From: Faecalibacterium prausnitzii
Lineage (GTDB): Bacteria > Bacillota > Clostridia > Oscillospirales > Ruminococcaceae
DNA: 64,000 nt
Assembly: GCF_003324185.1 (NCBI RefSeq)
Contig: NZ_PXUP01000017.1
Location: 1 to 64,000, forward strand
Direction: 5' to 3'
In this document: positions 31,884-40,812 of the stretch, in pieces
Position numbering within the stretch: position 1 is the stretch's first letter
Layout: every line of letters begins with the position of its first letter
Notes under the pieces: generated by a model
Seen by the model: the letters and a program-made list of their open reading frames with translations, nothing else
Told to the model about the DNA's origin: nothing
Databases searched by the model: none
Made by a program: the position numbers and the translations under genes

Positions 31884-33068
31884 TTATGCTTCAAACATTT
31901 TCCAGCTGACACAGCCGTCCAGCCAGAATTTTCCGTTTCCAGAGGTCATGCGCACCTTATTCTGTGCATCCAGATCGTTAAAGTGCCACCACTCCGAGGC
32001 CAGCGGTGTCATGCCTGCATTGGTACAGTACCCCTGCAGCCGCCGCGCACCGTCTGTCATGGATGCCGATGCAGTGGCCCGCTTCCATGCGGTGGCCGAA
32101 TTAGAAGTTACCGGGCCGGTAAAGCAGGCCGCCGCACTGCTCAGCTCGTGCATGGCAGAGGGCATGGCGTATTCCTCACCGGTCACCTGTACAAAGGGAC
32201 ACCCCGCCATGCTGTGCTCTGTCTGCTCAGTGATGCGCAGCAGGGTCGTGTCCATTGCCACACCGCGCTGATGGTTGGAAAGAGACGTTGCAATAAACCA
32301 GCCGATATTCCACGCGCCCTTGTTCAGTGCCGTCATCAGTTCCTTGTCCATCCTTGCCTTGGCGTACACTGCATCCTTTACCAGCATCTGCACCTCATAG
32401 GGCCGGAATGTCTCTATGATCTTCAGACAATCGCCCGCCTTCAAAGCGTTTTTCTGCGCTGCACCAACCTTTTTTGCCATAGCGTAATTGATAGGCATTA
32501 GATACTCATCCCGCCCAAGGCGCTGGTTGTAGAACAGGCCGTCATACAGTTTCTGTCCCGTAATGCCTTCAATATCCTTTCCGCAGGTTTTAAAGATCGA
32601 TGCCTTGGCATTGGGGTTTTCGTATACGATGGAAGGCAGAACATCGGGCAGATTGATCATACACAGTTCATTTTCCAACCAGCCCACGGTGCCGTCCAGC
32701 AGGCAGACCTGCCAATATGCGCCAGACTCCTGCCGGATATAAAACATATCTCCCGCTGCAAGTCTGCGCAGTACCGTACTGGTCCCATCCGGTCTCTCGT
32801 ACAGCAGCATCACAGCCGCCCCTGCAAAGCCTGTTGAACCTTCCAACGGCAGTTCGAAGTTCTGGGGAACGCGGATGCCATCCCGCAGAACTGCATTGTC
32901 GTCCAGTGCTGCATTCCACATCGGTCCGGTTTCAGAGACCGGATCACTGACTTCCTGCTGCTGCCAGCTGACAGCCCGCTCTTCCACTGTGGGGTTCTGG
33001 CAGCCCGTCAGAAGCCATGCGCATGCCATGGCCGAAAGGCACAGAAAATCACGTCTTGTTGTTTTCAT
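31884..33068 (-). CDS. VanX-like D-Ala-D-Ala dipeptidase lipoprotein with SH3-type domain
   Basis: 394 residues. The N-terminus has both a twin-arginine-like TRRDFL and a lipobox LTGC (C23), so it is exported and anchored. Residues about 75-140 look like an SH3 wall-binding domain (GDMFYIRQESGAYWQVC). The C-terminal half is M15D-like: SNHQRGVAMD gives H266 and D273, and EWWHF gives E359 and H362, the VanX zinc and base residues. It should cleave D-Ala-D-Ala or similar dipeptides outside the cell. The start ATG overlaps the stop of the repeat protein as ATGA. This is a wall-remodelling role rather than proof of glycopeptide resistance. Confidence 0.8.
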   Translation of the reverse strand: MKTTRRDFLCLSAMACAWLLTGCQNPTVEERAVSWQQQEVSDPVSETGPMWNAALDDNAVLRDGIRVPQNFELPLEGSTGFAGAAVMLLYERPDGTSTVLRRLAAGDMFYIRQESGAYWQVCLLDGTVGWLENELCMINLPDVLPSIVYENPNAKASIFKTCGKDIEGITGQKLYDGLFYNQRLGRDEYLMPINYAMAKKVGAAQKNALKAGDCLKIIETFRPYEVQMLVKDAVYAKARMDKELMTALNKGAWNIGWFIATSLSNHQRGVAMDTTLLRITEQTEHSMAGCPFVQVTGEEYAMPSAMHELSSAAACFTGPVTSNSATAWKRATASASMTDGARRLQGYCTNAGMTPLASEWWHFNDLDAQNKVRMTSGNGKFWLDGCVSWKMFEA

Positions 33069-34207
33069 GTATTTTCCGTCCCTTCTTCCTGCTGTTCCTG
33101 TGCCGGAGTTTCCGGCGCTGTCGGTGCCTTCAATGCGGTCTCCTGCTCTGCCGCCGATCCCTCCGGCGACTGCGTCGGCTGTTGTGCCGCCGGGGCAGTC
33201 TGCCCCGCTTCCGTTGTTTCGGTCTGTGTCGGCTGCGCTTCCAGCAGTTCTTCCTCCGGCGGTTCGCCCTCGGCATCCTCTGCAAGATCGTCCTCCGGTG
33301 CCTGATTCCCAACCGGCTGAACACTGCCGCTGCCGTTCAGGTTGCTGCTAAGTGCGCCCTCCCCGAATGTGCCCGACTGACTGACGCCGTTGATAAAATA
33401 GTAGCTTTTTTCATGGGAATGATCCCATCCCTGCTTCAGTTCACCATTTGTCCCAAAAGCATAGGGCTGGCCGTCGATCACACACCATCCGGTCATCTGA
33501 TTTCCGTTGCCGTCCAAATAGCGCGTGCCCGCATCCGTTTCAACCCAGCCGGCCTGACTGACACCGTCCACAAAGAAATAATCCTTTCCATCGATCTCTG
33601 TCCAGCCCTGTGCCGGTGCGCCGCTGTTGTTGTAGTATTTCAGGACGCCGTCCGTTTTTTTCCAACCGTTCAGTCGGTTTTTGACCCGTCCATCGCTATC
33701 CAGTTCCCAGACCTTTCCGTCCTCCTGATAAGTACCGGTGCGCGGATGTCCGGTTTCGTCAAAGCAGTACTGCACTCCGTCCAGCATGATCCAGCCGGTG
33801 TACAACTGGCCGGTCTCCGGTTGGAAATAGTAGTATTTTCCGTCTATCTTCGCTTCGCCCTGGGTGAGCTCTCCATCTGCGTTGGCATAGCCGACATAGC
33901 CGTTCTCTTCGATCCAGCCGGTCTTCAAAAAGTTGTTGCTGCCAAAATAGTAGAGCTTATAGTTGATCTCATACAGCCCCTGCGCACGGGTGCCGGTAGT
34001 CGGCGAGATATAGTAGCGATGCAGTCCTTCGCCGTGCCACCCCGTAGTCTTACTCTGGATCGCTTTGTAAACTCCAAAAGCGACCCCTGTGAGCAGACAC
34101 AGGCACACCAGTACTACACCGACGGCTTTCAGCGGCCTTGCCGCCCTTCTTCTGCGCGTATTCTGCGTCACGCTAAACCGATATCGTTTGATCTTCTGGC
34201 GTTTCAT
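33065..34207 (-). CDS. Cell-wall-binding (choline-binding type) repeat protein
   Basis: 380 residues. One membrane anchor (about 28-50) follows a basic head. Then come about nine repeats of roughly 20 residues with the GW...DG.YYF pattern (for example TGWIMLDGVQYCF and QGWTEIDGKDYFF). The last 110 residues are a Pro/Glu/Thr/Gln-rich tail. Such repeats bind choline or related teichoic-acid groups in other Firmicutes; the ligand here is unknown. ATG 34207 is preferred to ATG 34213 because the GGGAAG site directly abuts the latter. It is translationally coupled to the VanX-like gene. Confidence 0.8.
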   Translation of the reverse strand: MKRQKIKRYRFSVTQNTRRRRAARPLKAVGVVLVCLCLLTGVAFGVYKAIQSKTTGWHGEGLHRYYISPTTGTRAQGLYEINYKLYYFGSNNFLKTGWIEENGYVGYANADGELTQGEAKIDGKYYYFQPETGQLYTGWIMLDGVQYCFDETGHPRTGTYQEDGKVWELDSDGRVKNRLNGWKKTDGVLKYYNNSGAPAQGWTEIDGKDYFFVDGVSQAGWVETDAGTRYLDGNGNQMTGWCVIDGQPYAFGTNGELKQGWDHSHEKSYYFINGVSQSGTFGEGALSSNLNGSGSVQPVGNQAPEDDLAEDAEGEPPEEELLEAQPTQTETTEAGQTAPAAQQPTQSPEGSAAEQETALKAPTAPETPAQEQQEEGTENT

Positions 34208-34267
34208 TCTCATCTTCCCATATAAAGATTCAGCCCCCGGTGGAATGCCAGAGGCCGAATTTCATGT

Positions 34268-34834
34268 TTAATAGGCGTCCTGTACCGTCTCTTTACCGTT
34301 TTCACGGTAGGTCGTCACAGTAAAGCCGTTGTAATACAGCAGGCCATCCTCGCCATCACCGATGCAGCTGGAAGCATACTCCGAACTGTTCGGCTTGCCA
34401 ATAGCGGCATACAGCTTGGAAACGTCTTTGCCCACATACTTCAGGGCAGTTTCCAGGCTGGCAGTTTCTGCCGGAGCAGTCTCTGTAACGGGCTTGCTTT
34501 CCACAGGCTCCGTCTTTTCTTCTTTGGAGGAAGCAGCCGTCTCCTGCTTTGCAGGCTTAGATTTTGCCGCAGTCTCGGCCTTGGATTCTGCCTTGGATTC
34601 TGTCGGTTTCTCCGATGCCGCCTCGCTTACCGCAGAAGAAGCTTCGGAAACTGCCTCCGAGACCGCCTCGCTTTCCGGCACAGCCTCCGACGAAGCAGCC
34701 TCCAATGCCACAACGGAAACCGATTCGGATTCCACAGCCGAGGAAGCGGTCGTTTCTGCTTTTGCCCCGCATCCCGATGCCAGAAGCATCGCACCGCAGA
34801 GCACTACACCCATCATCTTATAGTTTACATTCAT
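34268..34834 (-). CDS. Ser/Ala/Glu-rich lipoprotein
   Basis: 188 residues. The signal ends in the lipobox ASGC. A low-complexity stretch (about 28-125) of Ser, Ala, Glu, Val and Lys follows, likely a spacer through the wall. The C-terminal 60 residues (LETALKYVGKDVSKLYAAIG, then a YYNGFTVTTY strand) form a small folded domain that I do not recognise. It lies between the AlgX/J-like gene and the repeat protein in one run of minus-strand genes, so a role at the same surface structure is inferred. Confidence 0.75.
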   Translation of the reverse strand: MNVNYKMMGVVLCGAMLLASGCGAKAETTASSAVESESVSVVALEAASSEAVPESEAVSEAVSEASSAVSEAASEKPTESKAESKAETAAKSKPAKQETAASSKEEKTEPVESKPVTETAPAETASLETALKYVGKDVSKLYAAIGKPNSSEYASSCIGDGEDGLLYYNGFTVTTYRENGKETVQDAY

Positions 34835-34862
34835 TTTTTGTTCCTTCTTTCTATTCTTTCAG

Positions 34863-36218
34863 TCAGTCGGCCAGGGCGCAAAAAACCCATTCACCGTCCG
34901 ACAGAAATGCTGCTTTTAGTTGCTGCTCCCGCACATTCTGCGGAAGATACGCCGTAAACGGCTGTGTTCCCTCTCCGCAGGGGGAAGCTTCGTAGGTTTC
35001 GGTCTCTGCCAGAATGTAGATCGGAGAGTCGTCATCCACACGCTGCCCGCTCAGATTGCCTGTCAGGCAGAAAGTCCCCTCCATTCGGCTGTCCTTCCGT
35101 TGTGCCTTCGCACTTGTACCGGTATCTGCTGCCGGGACTGCCGTGCGTTCCGGAGCAGGCATTTCCGGGGCGCGTTCCAGCAGCCAGTTCAGGTTGCGTT
35201 CCACCAGTTCCACCAGCAGCACATCGGGCTGCTCTTCTGTAACAGCCGTCAAAAGGTAGGGCATATTCCGGGAGAAACAGGCGTTGCCGTAGCTCTGTGC
35301 CAGAAAAGGATGCAGATTGATGCCAAAGGAATCGCGGTATACAAAAATGCTTTCGTCTGCCGCCGAATTTTCCGTGTGGATCGTGATATCATCTGCCGAG
35401 TGGAATTTTTCGTCATACTGACAGGTAAAGTCGTATGCCGTATCCTGTTCCGTCTCGTTTCCGGCAGGGTACACCATCTCATACAGGTCGCCGGTATGCG
35501 GGGATGTTTTTCCATTGATGCAGGAATCAAACTCCGCTTCAGAGCCTTTCAGTTCTTTCAGCAAAGTCTGTGCTGCCAGCTGTGCGCCCCGCATATTCCA
35601 GTGGCTGTCCCGACGGTAATACAGCTGCTCTTCGTGGTCAGACAGTGTTTTGAACAGATCCACATACCGGACGTTCTGCTGTTCCATTTGCTGCTGAAGC
35701 AGTTGGGCGTTCCGTACGGAGGCTGCCGTATATCGTGCCGGCATCTGACCGCTATACAGGGAATTTTTATTGGGTGCGATGGTAAAGCAGAACCCAATGC
35801 CGTTCTCTTCGCAGTATTCCTGCATCAGACCCAGTACATGAGCGGCCGCATAACTCTGCCGGGCTGTAAAGAGTTCTGCGCCGGTATAGTCCGCAAGGGT
35901 GCTTTTATAGAACAGCCAATCGTCTTTTCCCAACAGCACACTGCTGCTGTCCAGCGTTTTGAGCACGGTTCCGGTAAGCTGATCGTTCAAGGTGATCATC
36001 TCATGACGGAGCCCGAAATGATCCGCAAAATAATCCGAAAACTCATTCAGGATACCGGTATTGAAGCTGCCATCCTCTTTCCGTAATTCAGGAAAGGATG
36101 CAAGCTGCTCATTGCCCACCGCTTTTTCCGTCTGCCAAGGCATCACAGCCACAGGCAAAATGCAAATTGTGGCAATGACCCCCACAAACAGGATATATCC
36201 TAATTTTTTCACTTGCAT
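34863..36218 (-). CDS. AlgX/AlgJ-like (DHHW-type) acetylation protein
   Basis: 451 residues. One N-terminal membrane helix (about 7-27) anchors an extracellular SGNH-like domain. LGKDDWLFY, D204-S-H206-W-N and RDSFG (around D296, S297) are the family's catalytic segments, giving Asp, His and Ser. Partners of this type receive acetyl groups from an MBOAT protein and transfer them to a polysaccharide. The MBOAT gene lies 9 bases upstream. A charged tail (about 350-451) has no known match. The acceptor polymer is unknown. Confidence 0.85.
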   Translation of the reverse strand: MQVKKLGYILFVGVIATICILPVAVMPWQTEKAVGNEQLASFPELRKEDGSFNTGILNEFSDYFADHFGLRHEMITLNDQLTGTVLKTLDSSSVLLGKDDWLFYKSTLADYTGAELFTARQSYAAAHVLGLMQEYCEENGIGFCFTIAPNKNSLYSGQMPARYTAASVRNAQLLQQQMEQQNVRYVDLFKTLSDHEEQLYYRRDSHWNMRGAQLAAQTLLKELKGSEAEFDSCINGKTSPHTGDLYEMVYPAGNETEQDTAYDFTCQYDEKFHSADDITIHTENSAADESIFVYRDSFGINLHPFLAQSYGNACFSRNMPYLLTAVTEEQPDVLLVELVERNLNWLLERAPEMPAPERTAVPAADTGTSAKAQRKDSRMEGTFCLTGNLSGQRVDDDSPIYILAETETYEASPCGEGTQPFTAYLPQNVREQQLKAAFLSDGEWVFCALAD

Positions 36219-36227
36219 TTTTCCACC

Positions 36228-37658
36228 TCAGAACTGGAAATAGATAAAAGGCACATAGGATGCAGCCGACAGATGCAGGATATCCACCAGCAAAAGCGCC
36301 AGCGCCCCTGCATAACTCAGTGCCTGAAGGCATGCATACACGCTTCCGGTCTGCTGCTCTGCTTTACGGCAGACCAGCGGCAAAACCGGCGTACTGCCCA
36401 CAAGGCCAACCGCCAGTGCAAACAGGGTCAGCGGGGTCAGACACTGCGCCAGCAGCAGCCCTGTCTGCGCAGAGGCAGAGCCACCGGAAAACATGGCTCC
36501 TATCATTGAGAAGGCCTGCCCCATGTTGTCTGCACGGAAGATCACAAAGCCAACCAGCACCACAAGCAGTGTGTACAAATGTTTCAGCACCACACACGCA
36601 GGGTTCCGCCCGCCTTTGCCATGTTTTTCCAGCCCGAACAGCTTTTTAACGGCGTCCTCTGCCACGATAAAGAAGCCATGCCACAGGCCCCAGACGATAA
36701 AGGTCCAGTTTGCACCATGCCACAGCCCCGTGCAGAAAAACACGATCAGCTTGTTCCAGTAAGTCTTTGCCTTGCCCTTCCGGTTGCCGCCCAGTGGGAT
36801 ATACAGGTATTCCCGGAACCAGGTGGAAAGGGAGATATGCCATCTGCGCCAGAATTCCTGAATACTGGCCGAGACGTACGGATAATTGAAGTTTTCCTTG
36901 AAGTGGAACCCAAAGCACAAGCCCAGACCGATGGCCATATCGCTGTATCCGCTGAAGTCGAAATAGATCTGCATCAGATAGCACACCGCGGCCAGCCAAG
37001 CCGTCCGGCTGTCCAGCACAGAGCGGTCGGCGTTGTAGATCAGTGCTACAACATTGCCGCAGATATCGGCGATCAGCAGCTTCTTGCTCAGGCCCACAAT
37101 AAACCGGCGCAGGCCTTTTGCCAGCTGCTCCAGCGTATTTCGGCGGCTATGTATCTCATCTGCCACGTCCTCATAGCGGATGATCGGTCCTGCCACCAAC
37201 TGTGGAAACAGAGCAATGTACAGCAGTACATCCCGGAAATGAGTGCTCTTCAGGCGTTCATTCCGGTATACATCGATCACATAACTCAGCCCTTGAAAGG
37301 TGAAGAACGAGATACCCACCGGCAGAACGATGGAAGGCACCGGGATCGTCACGCCCGGCAGCCGGTCTACCGTCTGTACCAGAAAAGTCAGATACTTGAA
37401 AATACCCAAGATTCCCAGATTAACGGCCACAGCGGCATAGAGCACGCTCTTTCTCCCGGAGACGAACAGACCGGCCAGATAATTGCAGAACACAGAGAAC
37501 AACAGCAGCAGAACATACCACAGCCCGCTGAAGGCATAGAACAGCAGACTGGCTGCGACGAGCCAGAGATTTTTTGCTTCCCGCCCGGGCAAAAGATAAT
37601 AGCATCCCAGCACGATGGGCAAAAACAGAAACAAGAAAATTACGGAACTAAAAACCAT
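36228..37658 (-). CDS. MBOAT-family membrane O-acyltransferase (AlgI/DltB-like)
   Basis: 476 residues with many membrane helices. RRWHISLSTWFREYLYIPLGG includes H274, and H314 in GLWHGANW is the invariant MBOAT catalytic histidine. It moves acyl, most often acetyl, groups across the membrane. No DltA or DltC gene is present, and the neighbour is AlgX/J-like, so polysaccharide O-acetylation is preferred to D-alanylation. It follows the transglutaminase gene by 19 bases. Confidence 0.9.
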   Translation of the reverse strand: MVFSSVIFLFLFLPIVLGCYYLLPGREAKNLWLVAASLLFYAFSGLWYVLLLLFSVFCNYLAGLFVSGRKSVLYAAVAVNLGILGIFKYLTFLVQTVDRLPGVTIPVPSIVLPVGISFFTFQGLSYVIDVYRNERLKSTHFRDVLLYIALFPQLVAGPIIRYEDVADEIHSRRNTLEQLAKGLRRFIVGLSKKLLIADICGNVVALIYNADRSVLDSRTAWLAAVCYLMQIYFDFSGYSDMAIGLGLCFGFHFKENFNYPYVSASIQEFWRRWHISLSTWFREYLYIPLGGNRKGKAKTYWNKLIVFFCTGLWHGANWTFIVWGLWHGFFIVAEDAVKKLFGLEKHGKGGRNPACVVLKHLYTLLVVLVGFVIFRADNMGQAFSMIGAMFSGGSASAQTGLLLAQCLTPLTLFALAVGLVGSTPVLPLVCRKAEQQTGSVYACLQALSYAGALALLLVDILHLSAASYVPFIYFQF

Positions 37659-37677
37659 TTTTCGGCTACCTCAGCAA

Positions 37678-38417
37678 TCACGGAAACTGGTAGCTGAACA
37701 CCGTTTTATTCAGCGGCATTTTATACATATTATATTCTGCATGGCCGTATCTGCCGGCACGATAGCCCCACTCCAGTTCCACATCATAGATATAGGGAAC
37801 TCCGTTCTCGCAGATCATGACCCATGCATGGTCCGAGTCCTTGCGGCCCACACCGCCAGACACTACATAGGCATTGTAGCCCAGCCGCCGGGCCATATAA
37901 AGGAACTGGCCTGCAAAGCAGTAGCAGTTGCCCTTTTTGTGTTCAAACATGAACAAAGCGCTCTCTTCTGCCCAAGCCGTTGTGCCTCTTGCCTGATGCG
38001 GACGGGCAAGGTATGCGCCGTAATCCCGGACATACAAATAGGCGGCGCGCAGCTTTTGCGCCTTCGTCATGCCAGAGTTTGTGCACGCAGCCAGTGCCTG
38101 ATCCACATAGCTGTCCAGCGTTGCATTGCCAGAGGTATAGCGGCCATTCGCATCAAAAGTAAGGTATTCTACCGCGCTGTTCGTCAGGAACGAGCCATCC
38201 TCTTTGACATAGTACATTCCTCCGTCGATCTCGTGCAAACCCTTGGCGTACCGATCGATGGCATAGCCATTCTTCGAAACATGATACAGCTTGCCGTCAA
38301 TCGTCACAAAGCCACCTGTGCCGGTGCGTCTACTGACTGCACCGCGTATGCAGTCGGCACCAGAAGCATGGCCGACATTGCAAGAATAACAGCCGTTACA
38401 CTAAGTTTTTTCAGCAT
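37678..38417 (-). pseudogene. Exported transglutaminase-like protein with wall-binding repeat, frameshifted
   Basis: The intact body (from about 38330 down, 209 residues if begun at GTG 38307) has two wall-binding motifs (GFVTIDGKLYHV, HEIDGGMYYV) and a transglutaminase-like core: Cys in KKGNCYCFAG, His in SDHAWVM and an Asp in YDVELEW. Its signal peptide (MLKKLSVTAVILAMSAM through PTAYA) is in a different frame from ATG 38417, which has AAGGGG upstream. That frame meets TGA at about 38307, so the frames switch between about 38310 and 38335. As written, the protein would not be exported. Either a real lesion or a sequence error. Confidence 0.65.
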
Positions 38418-38474
38418 TTTTTCATACCCCTTAATCGATTGATTTTTATTGATACTCGTTCCAGATCTGTTCCT

Positions 38475-38588
38475 TCAGCTTTTTTCCTGCCTGCGCAGGA
38501 TCCATGCTGAAATGACTGCCGCAACAGCCGAAACGATCATGCCAACGATTCCAACCACACAAAAGATTTGTCCGGTAGACGCAGGTAT
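38475..38588 (-). pseudogene. Possible small membrane protein with lost start codon
   Basis: A frame of 37 residues with one strong membrane helix (IFCVVGIVGMIVSAVAAVI) and a basic tail (ILRRQEKS) lies between the TPR and transglutaminase genes. AAGGAGGG is followed by ATA where an ATG would be expected; the next in-frame ATG is inside the helix. It may be a gene with a mutated start, consistent with decay next to it, or chance. Confidence 0.35.
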
Positions 38589-38595
38589 TCCCTCC

Positions 38596-39345
38596 TTATT
38601 TGAGCCATCCGCTGGTGCGGAGCTGGTCGATCAGAAGATAGGCCATCTGCATATCAAAACGATAATCCGATGGATACTGCTCCTGCAGATCTTTCAAAAC
38701 CTTTTCAGCTTCACTGTACTGATCCAATGCCTGCAGTACAGTTGCCAGATTCAACCGGGTGGCAATAGTATCGTAGCCGCTGTCCACCAGTTCCTCCAGC
38801 AGCTGCTGCGCTTCAGCATAGTATTCTTCTGCATTTTCTTTGTCAGATGCTGCCTGCTGCATCATAAGATCCGCAAGCATCTCCTTTTGAAGCACAGCCT
38901 GACCTTCCGGAAGATTCTGGCATCCCTGTTTCAGAATGCGCACAGCCTTTTCCATATCGTCCTGATTCAGCGCTGCATTTGCGGCTGACAGGTAAGCATG
39001 GCTCAGGAGCTGCGGGTCCTCCACCTCATTGAACACTTTTATGTAAAGCGCAAGCGCCTGATCATAGTTCTTTTGCAAGGACAGAATCTCTGCCGCAACC
39101 AGATCACAGTCACCGAAGGAAGCGCCTTTTTTCTGCAATGTATCCAGCTCCTGCTGTGCCTCTTCCAGCTTTCCATCATTGGCAAGTGCAATAGCAAGAC
39201 CCCCGATAGCTTTCAGTACCTGCTCCCTGTAACCGGACGGCCGCCTGCAGTTCCAGCACCGCATTGGCGTAATCCTTATCATAATACTTAAAGATCGAGC
39301 AGATCGTAGAGTACCCCACTCTACAGCCACTATTCTTTTTTAGAT
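38596..39345 (-). pseudogene. TPR-repeat protein, 5'-truncated and frameshifted
   Basis: The open frame gives about 215 convincing residues with tetratricopeptide pairs (GLAIALANDGKLEEAQQELD; LNLATVLQALDQYSEAEKVL). Upstream of 39240 the natural continuation (FKYYDKDYANAVLELQAA) is in another frame, so a shift lies near 39230-39255. That frame closes at a stop near 39345 without a start or signal peptide. The 5' end was probably lost when the adjoining integrase-bearing sequence changed. TPR proteins usually scaffold complexes; no function is assigned. Confidence 0.6.
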
Positions 39346-39511
39346 TTTACAGCTAATTCCGCAATCGGTCAATGAAAAACACTCCAAAATCCAATTTTTT
39401 TGGGAGGGGAAAAAAATTGTTTGACGTAATCGACAGTATTGCCAAAAACCTGACAATTTGATTGTATGCTCCGTCAAACAGGCCCATTAAACAAAAGGAA
39501 TTGTATCGCCG

Positions 39512-39655
39512 ATGCAGGCGTTGGGCGTGGATATTCAGACCATCCAGAGCATCGTAGGCCACGCCGACACCGAGATGACTGAGCATTATCTCCATGTTCA
39601 GGAATCCATTCGGCAGAGTGCGATCCAGTTGTTCAGCGAGGCATTTTCGGCCTGA
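39512..39655 (+). pseudogene. C-terminal remnant of a tyrosine-recombinase integrase
   Basis: 47 codons read MQALGVDIQTIQSIVGHAD, then TEMTEHYLHVQESIRQS and stop. IVGHADTEMTEHY is the family's box II, with the His and the catalytic Tyr in correct spacing. The first Arg box and everything upstream are missing (a stop lies 24 bases before the ATG), so it is a dead fragment. It lies about 135 bases from the 3' end of tRNA-Pro, a usual integration target, and marks an old element junction. Confidence 0.75.
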
Positions 39656-39701
39656 AAATTGGACGGAACGGCACTAATTAGACCAGATAAAATCTTTGGC
39701 A

Positions 39702-39725
39702 TTGTGGTCAAAATTGTGGTCAAAA
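39702..39725. repeat. Exact 12-bp tandem repeat beside the integrase remnant
   Basis: TTGTGGTCAAAA occurs twice in direct contact (39702-39713, 39714-39725), between the integrase stop and the tRNA-Pro terminator. It is placed where arm-type integrase sites of an attachment region would be. Confidence 0.6.
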
Positions 39726-39746
39726 CCAAATGAGGCCAGCCTATAA

Positions 39747-39788
39747 ACAAAAAAATCCAACGATTTCTAACGTGAAATCGTTGGATTT
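39747..39788 (-). terminator. Terminator of tRNA-Pro
   Basis: AAATCCAACGATTTC (39753-39767) pairs perfectly with GAAATCGTTGGATTT (39774-39788). On the minus strand a T7 run follows. Confidence 0.85.
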
Positions 39789-39789
39789 A

Positions 39790-39867
39790 TGGTCCGAGTG
39801 GCGAGAATCGAACTCACGGCCTCTTGAACCCCATTCAAGCGCGCTACCAAAACTGCGCTACACCCGG
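39790..39867 (-). tRNA. tRNA-Pro (GGG)
   Basis: The minus strand gives a CCGGGTG acceptor arm, a GTAGCGCAG...GGTAGCGC D-arm and a CTTGA/TCAAG anticodon stem around a loop with anticodon GGG. The T-arm has GTTCGATTC and the CCA end is encoded. Its 3' end faces the island with the integrase scar. Confidence 0.93.
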
Positions 39868-40017
39868 ATATCTGTTTGCGTTTTCCGCTCACAGCTTGAT
39901 TAGTATACCCGACTTTTCCCGTTTTGTCAAGCGCTTTTTCCAAATTTCTTATGCCGTTTTTACATTTTGCTTTCCCGGCCTTTGCCCGCCGAAGGGATGC
40001 GCGAAAGAGCGTTATTT

Positions 40018-40812
40018 TCAAAAATCGCTATATGCATCTTCCTCGTCATCCTCGCAGATCGGGGTGGTGTCGTCCGGCGGTGCGCCAAACTCTACCGTGG
40101 CAAAGGCCAGCGCGAACACGCTGTCTGCCCCGGCATGGAGCAGTGCCTGTGCGCAGGCGGCAGCGGTCGTGCCGGTGGTGATCACGTCATCTACCAGCAG
40201 GATGCGCTTGCCCTCCACCTGCTGCGGCTGTGCCGCCCGGAACGCGCCTGCTACGTTGGCCATGCGCTGCTCCAGCGGCAGACCAGCCTGATGCCGTTTG
40301 GCGCGGGTGCGCACCAGCGCCTGCGGTTCCAGCGGCACCTCCATGGCTTTTGCCAGCGGCAGCGCCATCAGTTCCGGCACGTTGTAGCCGCGCTTTTTGC
40401 CGGAGGCCGGCACCGGCACGATCAGGTCGTACCCGATAGCTGCCCACGGCACCGGCTGCGGGAGCAGCTCGCCGTACTGTACGGTCAGTTCTCCGCCAAA
40501 GGCCAGCTGCACCAGACGGTTGCCCATCTCCACAGCCCGCCACGGCTTGCCCTGATACTTTGTGTTCAGGATGCCGCGCCGCACACAGCCGCTGTAGCGG
40601 TAGGGCGCAGCTGCACCGGCCAGATTGCTGATATAGTGCTGCGCCGGGTCCAGCCGGATACCCGGCTTGCGGCGCAGCGCTTCCAGCTGCTCTGCGCAGT
40701 CCGGGCAATCCCGTACATCTCCCAGCACCCGGCCGCAGAAGGGGCACTCACGCGGGTAGAGCAGCTGCCGTACCGCCCGCAGCGCCCTGCGCCGGGGGTC
40801 ATAGTAGTCCAT
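40018..40812 (-). CDS. comF: ComF-family phosphoribosyltransferase-like protein
   Basis: 264 residues. A zinc-finger-like head (C23, C26, C36, C39) is followed by a type I PRTase fold with the PRPP loop ILLVDDVITTGTT. ComF takes part in DNA uptake and processing in competent bacteria, but is widespread in clostridia without proven competence. Its ATG overlaps the SLH-protein stop (TGATG), so it is the last gene of the exporter operon. The acidic tail (EDDEEDAYSDF) is unremarkable. Confidence 0.88.
   Translation of the reverse strand: MDYYDPRRRALRAVRQLLYPRECPFCGRVLGDVRDCPDCAEQLEALRRKPGIRLDPAQHYISNLAGAAAPYRYSGCVRRGILNTKYQGKPWRAVEMGNRLVQLAFGGELTVQYGELLPQPVPWAAIGYDLIVPVPASGKKRGYNVPELMALPLAKAMEVPLEPQALVRTRAKRHQAGLPLEQRMANVAGAFRAAQPQQVEGKRILLVDDVITTGTTAAACAQALLHAGADSVFALAFATVEFGAPPDDTTPICEDDEEDAYSDF

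Noticed and set aside
31884-33068. Glycopeptide (vancomycin) resistance cluster from the VanX-like gene
   Set aside because: No vanH, vanA/B-type ligase or vanRS is nearby, and the protein is an exported lipoprotein, unlike cytoplasmic VanX.
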